The notes under the pieces were generated by a model. That model ran no database searches, was not told where the DNA came from, and saw only the letters and a list, made by a program, of their open reading frames with translations. Both the position numbers and the translations under genes were made by a program. Shown here in pieces: positions 44,601 to 55,188 of a DNA stretch of 64,000 nucleotides; position 1 is the stretch's first letter; each line of letters opens with the position of its first letter. The stretch lies in assembly GCA_038496445.1 (NCBI GenBank), contig JALMLS010000207.1, positions 1-64,000 of the forward strand, read 5' to 3'. Source of the stretch: Trichosphaerium sp. ATCC 40318. Its lineage: Eukaryota > Discosea > Flabellinia > Trichosidae.

Positions 44601-47575
44601 AAAAGAAATTTTGTCGTACATATTGATTGTCAAATAAGACACAATCACGAGTTTTTTGGTCCCATTCTTTCAGCCACTCTAACCTAAAGCAAGCATATCC
44701 TTTACCATCTGATTTCTTAGGCGATTCCATAGGAAGATGGATAGAATCTAGAGCCACTATTCCACAGTTAACTAACAAACTGCACAAAGCAAATCGCGCA
44801 CAAAATGTATCTGATTTTTCAAATGAAAACCCATGCTTCGTTGAACTCTTTGGTGGAACATCTTTGAATTCTGCAGCCAGAAAGCTTAAAGGATGGGCAT
44901 CAATATCTTCACACTTAGGTCGCTTTTTGGATTCCACTTCATAGCTTGAGTTGGCGTACACCTCAGATAACAGCCCACCAAATTCTACGAAAAGGATTAA
45001 TTTTACTTCATTGACAACGTTACCTTTGTGTGTCTGCTCGTGAGTCAATAACTTTTCTTCTGATATTCGCGATTCTATAGCCGATCTGATGTCACGTCTG
45101 TGAGTGAACCAATATACCTCTGCTAAATGATCTATTGGATCTTCACCAATGCTTAGAAGTATTCGTTCAGCGGACTTAAAGTCATGTTCGCACAGCTAAA
45201 AATTATTATTGTAAGTAATTAGAAATTAGATCAGTTCTACCTTCTGATATACAATAGGGTAGTACTGAGATTTTAATGAATCTAAGGACAACCCTCCTTT
45301 GTTTTGTTCACATAAAAATTGATGGAGAAGAGGGATTTTTGATTCAGAAATAGCCATCGAAAGTAAACTAGACATTGTCGCTGTAGACCAAGATTTTGGT
45401 ATTGGAGCGATATGTCGATTTTCAGTGATTACTTCTGTAATGCTAGTTTCTTTGCGTATACGTAAAGAGCTTGGTGAAGGATCTTCAGGTGTAGAGAACT
45501 TCGCTAGACCATGTAAAATTTCCAACTTTTTGCAAAGTTGTTGTATTTGCGGCGACTGAGCATCAAAACTATTAGAGTCGATGTTCGATATCACCAATCT
45601 CAAAAATCCATTCGACGCTGTGAATAATAATTAATGACTGTATATCTTTTAAACACTACGTGATTAGATTACTCACCAGCATGTAAAAGTTCGTTCCAAA
45701 TAAATTCTAAAAATACATTCGAATGTCTTTCGTCTTTATGTTTATGAATAAACACCATGTACTTATCCAAGTATGTTTCAAGAGTACTTAATAATACTTG
45801 AGTATACATATATAATAACTAGAATCTAAGGTACATACCTTAAATCATCAATTGCATCAAAACATGAATTGATTGTATCAACTTGAAGACTTCTAACTTG
45901 ACATTACTCACTTTCCATTTTATTACTTACGCACTCTCTCGATCTCTCAAATATCCCATCACGTTCTTTAACGAAATCCCATTCATTATCCGTTGCAATT
46001 CCTTTTAAAGCGGAGACACCATATAAGCTAACAATAAATTCATTTTCATCAGTTTGAAGAATAAAATTAACTTACCTTGCGTATATATCCTTTACTGCAT
46101 TCAACCCTTTAACATAACTAGTGATTGAGTGTAGTCCCTTTGCACTCCAGAATATAGGATAGGTATCCATGAAATGCAAGAATAAGCTTCCGCCAAGCTC
46201 AATATCGACAGTTCCCTTCAATCTGTTAAACAAAAAAAAAAAAAACTTAAAGCATTTACTGCACCTGTAACACCGATGCTTTCTTCAAAGTTGTTAAATT
46301 AGTCAAAAATGCACATCCCAAACCGCCTGAGATAACATCAACACTCATATCAAGCTCTTCAGATGATTTTATTGTCCATATAGTTCGCTCTGGTAGAATA
46401 GTTCCGTGCTTGTTAAACCCGTTTATTGTCCACTTGTTTCGTGCACCTCGACGTTTTCCCAAAGACCAAAACTGATCGGTGTCGTCAATTTCATTGCTAT
46501 TATTAGTACCTCCATTATTAAAAAGGTCACCAATACCACTTCCGATAGTTGTTTTATGTTCTCTTTTTCCTACCTATTTTTTCAAAAAATTCAGTTGAGG
46601 TTTTTTTCAGTCACGTGGGCCGGGTAACTGTACCTGTAGTGCTTTTGGTTTCTTTATAATTGTGTAAAGGTTTTGGTTGGATAGTATATAAATTATGTTA
46701 TCCTCAAGAGATACCGTCATACGAGGTGGCTCATCGCCTTTGATCAAATTTAGTATTCAAAAAAGTTTCTCCGTAAATTTTGCACCTTCCAGATTTATGT
46801 TCAGGCTTGTTTCATGTTTCTTGTGACATGATTCGATATCGTATACTTCTTTTAGCGGTTAAGTAATTATACGAAAGAATTGATGAAAGCTATAGGGTAC
46901 ACAAAGGATACGAAGAAGACCGCTTTTGTAAACAGCAAAAACTTCTTTCTCACAAACAGCCATTGTACACGGTTTACCTTCCTTTCCATGTCTTAGGTTT
47001 ATATATCTCGAGAATATAAGACCAACATTCGATAGTGTAATAACAGCAACACCAGTTTTGTTAACACAAAGGTAAATCTCATCTTTTCTATTACCCTTCA
47101 TGTACGAAAGAGATGTTATGTCAGCTTCTATAATAAACTTAAGAAACAAGATATCAAATGCTAGTACTTACCTCCTGTGACCCCACGAATAAATTCACGT
47201 AACCTGTCACTATCTATAACATGGTGTTCATCTCCGTCAGTATCTACTAAGATGAGTAACGCCCGAATAATTAGTCTCTATTAAAACTAACCTTGGAACT
47301 TTAACAACAAGTATGGGAGTTGCTTTCTATTCACTACTAGCTTCCTTCCTGTTCAAATAGGCTGAGTTATAATAACGATATTCAATCTATACATTGACAC
47401 TTTACCTTTGATAGTATAGGTACGCTCGAGTATATAAAAGTGCAGTTGTTGATCAACATCGAAAGATACTAAAATAATACCAATTTTCTGGGTATGTATA
47501 AAAGCATACGACGTCACGTGAGATATACTGACTTTCTTACGTAGCTTAGAAGTGTCGTTGGGCTAAAACAAACAT
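38644..47575 (-). CDS. SPG11: Spatacsin (SPG11-like)
   Basis: A very large gene (about 9 kb, over 30 short introns). The N-terminal exons (about 47500-46250) look like a WD-type propeller: DVDQQLHFYILERTYTI, ISLSYMKGNRKDEIYLC-type blades and RGARNKWTINGFNKHG. A long alpha-solenoid follows (for example FRLEWLKEWDQKTRDCVLFD). The C-terminal part matches the Spatacsin_C pattern: LKVNYPDHKRKLRILYFKYG, TLTEAARYYNQASCGEHSEH, YRQVILSANIKYYEKML and FLWFLEDDFLRYELAKSA, stop at 38644. In animals spatacsin works with spastizin and AP-5 on late endosomes and in autophagic lysosome reformation. The first exon is not fixed; frames stay open to about 47575. Middle parts are poorly conserved and were assigned by continuity. 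Confidence 0.8.
47513..47522. promoter_or_regulatory. GTCACGTGAG, CLEAR/E-box-like word at the spatacsin 5' end
   Basis: The palindrome TCACGTGA at 47514-47521 lies at the uncertain start of the spatacsin gene. It matches the core of the animal CLEAR element (GTCACGTGAC) that bHLH factors of the TFEB type use on lysosomal genes. The same word recurs across the window, so a general E-box role or chance is also possible. Confidence 0.3.
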
Positions 47576-48211
47576 CATGTAAGCACAAGAAGTAAACGGC
47601 AACGCGATTGTAGAGTGCTAGAACGAATTTTTGGATGCAAGCAAAAACCGTGCGGCACTAAAATTTTAAATCATAGGCTTTAATTTCACCAGTATTTAGC
47701 GCCACCATACACGATACGTGTTTTTCAAAAAATGTCGAAAAGTTGAAAAGAAAAGTTTTCAAGTCTGTAAATCCTTGTGGTTGTGCTTTCGGCGTCGAAA
47801 AGATGATTTAAGGTACTGTACTTGCCAAGGTCTGTAGTTCAAACGCGTGAAGCGAATTGTCTTTTTTCTGAAGCGCTATAAACTTGAAAGCGTGCGAAAC
47901 AGCTCCACTTATAACACCTCGAAGCTTTTTTGGTTTATCCCACCTTGTCAAGTACACCTATTACAACATGAGCTGATTGTACCTAATATAATTGTATTAC
48001 ATGTCCTGCAGAGCCACGCTCTGACATTGAGCGTTGGTGTCGCTTGTGGCGTGAAAAATAACCGTTGAAGTCAATAGACTAATGTGACGCCATTCAATAA
48101 CCTCATTCACGTTTACAGTGGGTATCAACGACGCACCGCAAAAACTACCACAGAATTTAACATTTTACAATTGCGCTACTTTGACTGAAGCAAACTGCCC
48201 AAAAAACCACA
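47576..48211. other. Intergenic region between divergent genes
   Basis: Separates the spatacsin start from the PH-like gene start. No gene is supported; a 73-codon plus-strand frame at 47847-48068 shows no protein-like signature. Confidence 0.4.
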
Positions 48212-48865
48212 ATGTCCGACGATGGAGGCACAGACGTGCTATTTGCGGGTACACCAAGGTAACGTTAGATTTACAAGATAGTTTTCAATTGTACTGATAA
48301 TTGCTTGTTTAGCTGTTGTGTCGCTTGTCCATCGTATTGTGCAGGTACAAAATGGGTCATAACCACTAAGTACATAGAATATGAGTATGGTACTAATATC
48401 ACCCTAAAACGACCATAGATGGTTGCTAAACACGCACTAGGGATTTGTTGTAAATCAGTACATAACTTAAACCTTATTCGCGTGCAGGTACATTGTAACG
48501 TGTTGTAAATAGCCGTTAATGGCGCCCTAGGATGTTCAATACAATGTACGATGGTGTTGGCAATAATCATGAAAATAATTTTGACATCCTTTAGTCCAGC
48601 TGTTGTTGTTGCTGCAGTTGTGGTAATATTACAGTATGGAGGTACGTTAAAATGTCATCACACAACATCGTGCTAGTATATTTTTCTGACACATAGTAGT
48701 ACCGATGCCTCTCATAGCACTCTGGAAATAACCGGTACGTCTATTCACCTCGAACTAAAATTCTCAAAAGCCACAGGTATTAAGAATGCAAAAGCAGTAT
48801 ACCAAGGATTGCGTGACGCCATTCTGGCGTTGCAAGCAAACGCACATCTAGAGCTAGAAATTTGA
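48212..48865 (+). CDS. Small bacterial-PH-like (bPH) domain protein
   Basis: ATG 48212 gives MSDDGGTDVLFAGTPSCCVA. Next exons contain TKWVITTKYIEYEYG, SVHNLNLIRVQ, a cysteine run SSCCCCSCGNITVW, and the final GIKNAKAVYQGLRDAILAL with stop at 48863-48865. The order (membrane-side strand, WVIT-x-KYI, IxxVxV, G-x-I-x-V, then a helix after GIxNA) is that of YdbS/bPH-type domains. The phase between the KYIEYEYG exon and the next one could not be settled; one base may be missing. The cysteines may carry lipid. Function unknown. Confidence 0.55.
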
Positions 48866-49075
48866 TTTTTTGTACAAAAACAGAAAAAAGAAACAAAGAT
48901 GACGAGATTAATAGCGACTAATGTCGCTTATTATAGTGATTTTAATACTCACAAAAATACTGTCATTACGTATATGTACAGTAAATTGTAAATAGACGGT
49001 CTTGGGCCTTTTTTTAGACAACATGACTTAAAACAGTTTTTGTTAAGCTAAACACACCAGTACAACATCAAGAAA

Positions 49076-49432
49076 ATGGCAAAAGTGCCAACACTGGAAG
49101 ATTTAGTCGGGGACATTGGAGAAAATGAGTTGAAGGAGAGGTTTCAGCATTTTGACGCCGAAGAAAAAGGTCACTTTACACCTGATGAAGCTACAGATGT
49201 ACTGTTTGTTGTGGCTGTGCCTTTTGACGTGTTCTAGACCTTTTTGGAGATGGGCGTAAGCTCTGATATCGCCAAAGAACTTACAAAACAATTCTTTGAT
49301 AGATTTGACGCTGATAATGACGTACGCGGTTAGTATAACGTTCTTGAAATAACACTCTGACAGGGTGAACTAACATACGCTGAATTTCTTGTTGCTATCA
49401 AAACGCTCTCAAAGAATAAACCAACGAAGTAA
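49076..49432 (+). CDS. Small EF-hand calcium-binding protein
   Basis: Three exons from ATG 49076 (MAKVPTLEDLVGDIGENELK). The first hand FQHFDAEEKGHFTPDEA is degenerate, while the second FDRFDADNDGELTYAEFLVA has the full DxDxDGxLxxxE calcium loop, split by an intron (49320-49362) inside the loop. About 90 residues, smaller than calmodulin. Partner unknown. Confidence 0.8.
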
Positions 49433-49500
49433 AAATCAAATAAAACCGTTTTAATACACTACGAATTACATTTTAACTTTCTCACATTCCTAAACCCCTT

Positions 49501-50219
49501 ATGATACTACCGACGCGTATGCGCGCACGTATTGAGACGTTAAAACCGGTTATGGGTCTGCTAAAGGGTAAACCCCACAAAGTCAAATTTTTTTCAATGA
49601 AAGCAATGAAAAGTAGACGTAAGAATGATGGCAGAGCTCTGGAAGCGCGTGTAGCCGCCATATATAGGCGTTATGGCAACAGAGTAGCTACCAACGTCAT
49701 AATTAAAGACAGACATGGCAATATATCTGAGATAGACGTTGTGGTTGGTCGTTTTTTCAAACGGTATATTGAGTGTAAGGACTACAGAAGTATTCCAGTG
49801 CCACTAAAGGAAGTGGCTAAGTTTAAAACCGTATTGCAGCTAAATAATATATTCCTTTGGCAGTACGCTATTCCATACTATTTACAAGCTTATGACAGTA
49901 TTTAAGAGGACTATTTATTACAACTGGAACGTACTCACCTCGCGCCACTAAAATAGGTATTAATACACGCTCTGGCGCGCAACTAAAGCGAATGCAGATG
50001 CTTTCATACGTTTTAGGACCTATTGTACGCGTCACCAAGGTATACAGGTTAAACGATTACACAACAAACTAAAACACTGTTATTTAGCTTCTACCATTGG
50101 CCTTCACTATCTATGCTGGCTTTCAACTGTATAATATGACACCCAGAGCCCGTACACGCCTGTACAAGAAAACATTGCATGATGGCAAAAAGTTTTTGCG
50201 GAAATACAACATAATTTGA
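49501..50219 (+). CDS. Restriction-endonuclease-fold protein, Mrr/RRG7-like (DUF2034 type)
   Basis: Exon 1 from ATG 49501 holds GRALEARVAAIYRRYG, KDRHGNISEIDVVVGR and YIECKDYRSIPVPLKEVAKF, which gives the E...EID...ECK nuclease core. After a short intron come FITTGTYSPRATKIG and MQMLSYVLGPIVRVTK, then a last exon with a hydrophobic segment (LLPLAFTIYAGFQL) and a basic end, stop at 50219. This follows fungal RRG7, a mitochondrial membrane protein needed for respiratory growth. Whether it cuts DNA is not known. The metal-binding residues are present. Confidence 0.75.
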
Positions 50220-50281
50220 CACCTTTGGCACGTGCTTTCAAGTACTTAATTTCTTAGTATATAAACATTGTTTTTTTGGTT

Positions 50282-51398
50282 CTACAAGAATGAACTCACA
50301 GTGTTTACAGCTAGATGTGTGAATATATGTTCTCTTTCTTCATATAATTTTAAAAATTGAGTTCTTGTTATTCTGTCGATGAGTTCTCCAGATTTAACCG
50401 ATGGGTAGACTTGTTGGATTAATGAATGTGCCAGTTCACGTTCTAATTCATCAAATACTTCAGCCACACCTCTTCTCTATGTACAAACGTAAATAATCTA
50501 CTTACCATTTTTAAAGTCTTTTTTTTTTCTTGTACCTTGAGCACAATGAGATTTACAGTGCGCTCATGTGATTCTTCTGTCTCTTCTTCTCGTGATGTAT
50601 TTTTTACTTCCACTATTTCTTTATTTAGATACCTCTTAGTTGATGTCAAACAGTAAGATATGAATTCTCTTAGTTCGCTCTCCAGAACTATCTCTTGGTG
50701 TTTCTTGTCGATGGCATTATAACACACTTATATTATGGTCAATACGACGTTGAAATATGTTGATATAACTTACAGATTGCACGTTGTTGTGGTGTTCCTT
50801 TAGTAGTTATTGAGAAGCCACACATGAAAGTCTTTGCGAAATTCGTTTAGGGAAAGTGAACAAGTGATTTGACGAACCTGAAAGGATACCCACCCGACTT
50901 TCTTATGATCGAACATAACGAAGAGCATATCGATATTGTTACAACAAGCGTAAAGCATATTCGAACCAAGTTCATGATGTAGTGCATCATAAACGCCTGA
51001 GATCACAACATTAAATCCTTGTTTATTTAGCGGTTTAAACTGTGGATCATAGAGTTTGTACTGATCTAGAAAGATTCGATAAGATATTTACTCCGACGTC
51101 TTTTTACATACTTAAAATAAGGTACGCAGTAGCTTCATCGACTAAATTATCACGTGAGGAATAAAACTAATAAGAAGAAAACGAACTATTTTTTTGATCT
51201 TACGTTTTTTCACGTGATCAAGAACGTATTCCAACGCAAAAGCGTACTTGACAGGTTTCCTAATGTCAATTACGGCTTGTGACGCAATCAAATGGGAAAT
51301 ACCACTTACCTGTAGCGTGGAGTCATCGGAAATACTTGTAGCTCTTCTACTTTAGGTATACTGCGCTTAAAAGCAGGCGTTGTACATACTAGGCCCAT
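50282..51398 (-). CDS. EF-hand-like protein (about 270 aa)
   Basis: ATG 51398 starts MGLVCTTPAFKRSIPKVEEL. Exons continue with KPVKYAFALEYVLDHVKKR, NLVDEATAYLILNQYKLYDP, QFKPLNKQGFNVVISGVYDA and NNIDMLFVMFDHKKVGWVSF. A later exon YNAIDKKHQEIVLESELREF looks like a degenerate EF-hand, then a charged coiled-coil-like part and HSLIQQVYPSVKSGELIDR to the stop at 50282. MFDHKKVGWVSF could be another broken hand. Family not recognised; calcium binding is doubtful because loop acids are missing. Confidence 0.55.
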
Positions 51399-51971
51399 CT
51401 GAAGGCTATATCAATGAAGACGCATTACCAACGCACAGGAAAGAGGTTAGGTTGGGTAAGGTGAGTTTGCAGCATATGGCGCTTGTACTTAACTATATTA
51501 CTCACTACTTAATCAATCAATCTGACAGGCGTCTACATTATGCTGGACGGACCTAAACATTATTTCGTATTTCTTGTGTAGCACACTTTTTGTTGCGTGA
51601 TAGAGAAAAAAGTTGTGCGCATCTCACTTGTGAAATTTTGAGCTTTTTTGGCAAAGGTAAACGCTTTTAAAGGGCTGATTGTCATTAATCCTAAATAGTT
51701 CGAAACGATTCAACACAAAAGATAGTTGTGCTATAGAATAGTTTTGCAGAGCATTGCAAAATATGGTAGCTACAATGCTCAAAAAAGGAAACCCGTAAGT
51801 ATTTAGTACCGTTAACAGAAGTTCCATACTTGTGATGACTTCACACTACGCCTTGTACAACGTAATGGCTATGTGATAGAACCACAGCAACTTAGAGGTA
51901 CTATCAAATTAAGAAAGTAAACTTCACGCGAAAATTACGCGTTTTAATGATATTACTGTAAAACTCACTAA
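51399..51971. other. Intergenic region
   Basis: Between divergent genes, so it probably holds two promoters. The minus-strand 67-codon frame at 51624-51827 shows no family signature. Confidence 0.4.
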
Positions 51972-52799
51972 ATGCAACACAACACTCGTTTTCTCGTCGT
52001 TGCTCTATTTGCCGTAACTGTACAATGCTTTCCGTTCGATTCAATGACCGGCAACTACACTACATGGGTTACAGTTGTAGCTGTTCCAAGAGAAGTCGCT
52101 ATGGACATGGTAGAACATGGCTCTTTCTTATCGCCTAACGAATTCGAACTCAAACCTTTCGACAACCAAAAGCTTGGAATAGCCGAAGGAATGCACCCAG
52201 TCATCTTATACTACGGAAACATATCAGGGCTTGTGACACAACCTCCAATAGTCAAGATACCGGCGTATAATGAACTTGCAGTTGCTATTCCGTATATTGG
52301 ACGTATTGGTAACCCAAAAGTCATGTCTACGGCTCCAGCAATTTTCCTCACTAATCTTGAGGCTATGACGGGCGGACGCATATTCTACGGTATGCCAAAG
52401 ACAATAGAGCAAGTAGATAGAACCGATACAGCGTTTACCGTGAAGACGGCGTTGTTTCCACACACAGACATGCTTGTTGCCAAGACGATGCAAACTGGTC
52501 CATTGAGACCGTACCATGAAGTCATTAGCGGCTTCAATGCTTACGGAGACATGTTCAACTTCCAGCTCATCCAGAAAACGTTGACAGGCCAGCACTTGTG
52601 CTACTATTTTAACATTCACCTTCCAACATCCCTGGTCGCTCCAGCAAGAGTACAATCACTGTGGGCTGAACCTGTCATTGAAGGCATGGGTCCTATTGTG
52701 AATAAGGTCTACGACGTATCACCTCTCGGTACTGTACCGCTTGGTGCGTTTTTGGTTCAAACTTGGTGGCACCTATCGGAGCCACTTGACTTTTGTTAA
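51972..52799 (+). CDS. Secreted acetoacetate-decarboxylase-like protein
   Basis: A single-exon 275-residue protein. The first 20 residues (HNTRFLVVALFAVTVQCFPF) form a signal peptide. The body has PREVAMDMVEHG, VKIPAYNELAVAIPYIG, FLTNLEAMTGGRIFYGMPK and VDRTDTAFTVK, which fits the acetoacetate decarboxylase-like beta-barrel superfamily, including its typical YGxPK segment. The catalytic lysine pair of true ADC cannot be confirmed. The lack of introns and a higher GC content than its neighbours set it apart. Secretion would be unusual for a metabolic ADC. Substrate unknown. Confidence 0.7.
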   Translation: MQHNTRFLVVALFAVTVQCFPFDSMTGNYTTWVTVVAVPREVAMDMVEHGSFLSPNEFELKPFDNQKLGIAEGMHPVILYYGNISGLVTQPPIVKIPAYNELAVAIPYIGRIGNPKVMSTAPAIFLTNLEAMTGGRIFYGMPKTIEQVDRTDTAFTVKTALFPHTDMLVAKTMQTGPLRPYHEVISGFNAYGDMFNFQLIQKTLTGQHLCYYFNIHLPTSLVAPARVQSLWAEPVIEGMGPIVNKVYDVSPLGTVPLGAFLVQTWWHLSEPLDFC

Positions 52800-53140
52800 A
52801 ACGTCAATAAAAATTACTTGAAAAAACAAAGTCCCTTTGTGAACTTGCTAAAGGATCAATTGGATAGTGACCAGGCACTGTATGACCAGTAATACTGACA
52901 CCAGTTACACTCATTCAAAAACCAGTATGGGCGCGCTAGAAAGTAATTTACGTTCTCCGTTAAAATCTCTTCAGGGAAACAAGTTCATGATTCAAAAAGT
53001 GACCTAATTGTCAGGTTTTTAGGTGGGACAGTCCATCTATACTTGCTGTGGTACACAAGTAGTTGACTTAAGTCAACGAACTCAGCGCTTTTGTTGAACA
53101 GAACTCAACAACAATAACTAAATTTATAGCACGTTAAAAT
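52800..53140. other. Intergenic region
   Basis: No gene seen. It follows the ADC-like stop (AATAAAA at 52806) and leads to the TPR gene start. Confidence 0.4.
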
Positions 53141-54475
53141 ATGAGCAAAGCTGCTGTTGTTGGATTAGGAGCAATTGCTGTTGCTGGAGCGGCTGCTCTT
53201 GGTGTATACTTAATTGAAGTAAAGAAAAGCAGAGGTACGTAATTCAGACGCGTGTGGAGTATGTTCTAATGGCATTTGTAAAGATAAACAGTATTTCGAA
53301 GCTAATTTACCTCAGAACAATAACTACCCAGGTACTACATTGCTGATGTATCAGAGCTAACGAATCGTGAAGAGTTGGCAATTCCTGAAGACCTTGTCAC
53401 CTACGTAACGGTTTACGGCAAACAACAACGACAGATCAACATAGAGTTATTCTACAGTAAAGCGCAAGAAGTTTTGAAGCGAACTGTACATAATCCTCCA
53501 AAGGTACGTGGCAGTTTCCCAAACTACTTTATATCATTAGCATAATGCGTTGGGCAGTATAAAAACGCGTTTTACCATTTATTCACGTTGACCGTTACTT
53601 TAGTTCGCACATCCCGCTGAACGCGAAGAGACAACGAGGTTATTAATATGCTTATTGAGAAACTTTGAAATGTTCAAAGCAGACTTTGGTACAAGACTTT
53701 TTTTTGTTTCTTCGTTCTTTACCATCTAATTACAATTTAGACCTTACAACATGGCAAATGTGTGCTACTGTAGGCGAATTATATAGGTAAGAACGCACAC
53801 AAACCTTCTTTGATTGAAAATTTCATTCTCGCTTTTTTGCGTGATTTCTTTTTGGTTTTGACTTGTTGACCGTTTCTTTTAATTCCTTATTATTACTTAG
53901 TGCTGCTTTCTACTTGGACCTTGCAATGGCCAGAGATTTAACTAAAGATGATAGAACAATGTGGCAGAAGATTTCACGACAAGTCGATTTCTTCAGTATC
54001 CACAACGCAACCAAAAAAAAACTTCGAAACTGAAAGAAATTTTGAAGCTTTTTTCGCTATCTTCTGGTATTTGTCCTTCACTAAATAAGCCTTAAAAGCA
54101 ACACAGTATTATAAATTAGCATTAAAAGCATGTGGTACATCACAACCGAACGTTAACTGGCGATATGGCGTGTTTTTGTGTAATACAAAAGAATTGGCTA
54201 ATTCTCCTTTCAACAAAGGAATTGAGCAATTGTTTGTAGCCGCAAACCTTGGTAAAAGTGAAGCATGGTATGTCTAATATTTTGTCGTTCAATTAAGTAA
54301 CTGATATTTTAGGTACTCTCTTGGTGTACTACATCTCAAATTGAGACAACCAGAAAAAGCAGTCGAGTATCTTGAAAATTATATTAAAGCAAATCCAAAA
54401 GATACTGCTGCTTTCCAACTTGCTGATACTATACGCTCTAAACATATTAAAAAAGACCACTTACATACTGTGTAA
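53141..54475 (+). CDS. Membrane-anchored TPR-like protein
   Basis: ATG 53141 gives an N-terminal membrane helix (VVGLGAIAVAGAAALGVYLI) followed by basic KKSR. Later exons contain REELAIPEDLVTYVTVYGKQ, YSKAQEVLKRTVHNPPK, AAFYLDLAMARDLTKDD and QYYKLALKACG. Two clear TPR-type helices end the protein (YSLGVLHLKLRQPEKAVEYL, NYIKANPKDTAAFQLADTI), stop at 54475. The layout recalls mitochondrial regulators of the RMDN type, but only loosely. Introns of 50-130 nt separate seven or so exons. Confidence 0.6.
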
Positions 54476-55188
54476 TTAGAAATTAATAATAAAACGTTTA
54501 ACACTTGTAGAAAGACCGTAATTTTAAGACAAAGTGTCTTGCCACTAATCACTTTTTGAATAGAATATTGTCAATCAAAAAATATTAGTTGCCTTTAGTT
54601 GTAGTGCATCACGTTAGAAATCGCGAAAAAAGTATTTAATTAGCTGGGTAATACACAACAATGGTGCAACAACAAAAAAGACAATTTTGTGATTGAAAGC
54701 GAATCGAAGGTTGATTGAATTGTGGAACTAAAGTTATTGCAAAATAGTTCTAAATCGCTTTATATTGTATGCAATGAGCATGTAAACGTATCTCTACAGA
54801 CCACTTTTTTTTTGTGAGCAAGAAATACGAACTGAAAAGCGAAAACGGTTGTGAAATATTTCAAGGAGTTGTAGTGGTTACACATCCGGTGGGAGCGCCT
54901 GCTGTCGGCTTTGGGAGCTGAAAATAACACCTGACAGATTATTGTGCTAGCCTTTGATCATGGCTTGTACTGTTCTTCAATGAACAAATAGTTAGTCAGT
55001 AAACTTTTTTTATTTTTTTCTTTCAACGACCAAATTGCCTTTCAATCAAAAACAATAATCCAAAAAACTATTTCCCGGTTTTAGGTTTCTCCAAAAGCAC
55101 GTTTTTGTTGATGGATCCATTCATAATGGAAGAACATAAGGCATGTTCTTGCTTAACGTCATGTCATTATTTGTGCTAAAAACAAAAC
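54476..55188. other. Intergenic region
   Basis: AT-rich sequence between two plus-strand genes. No RNA gene, repeat or open frame that I can support. Confidence 0.4.

Noticed and set aside
47847-48068. 73-codon plus-strand frame between spatacsin and the PH-like gene
   Set aside because: No known features and likely part of a bidirectional promoter region.
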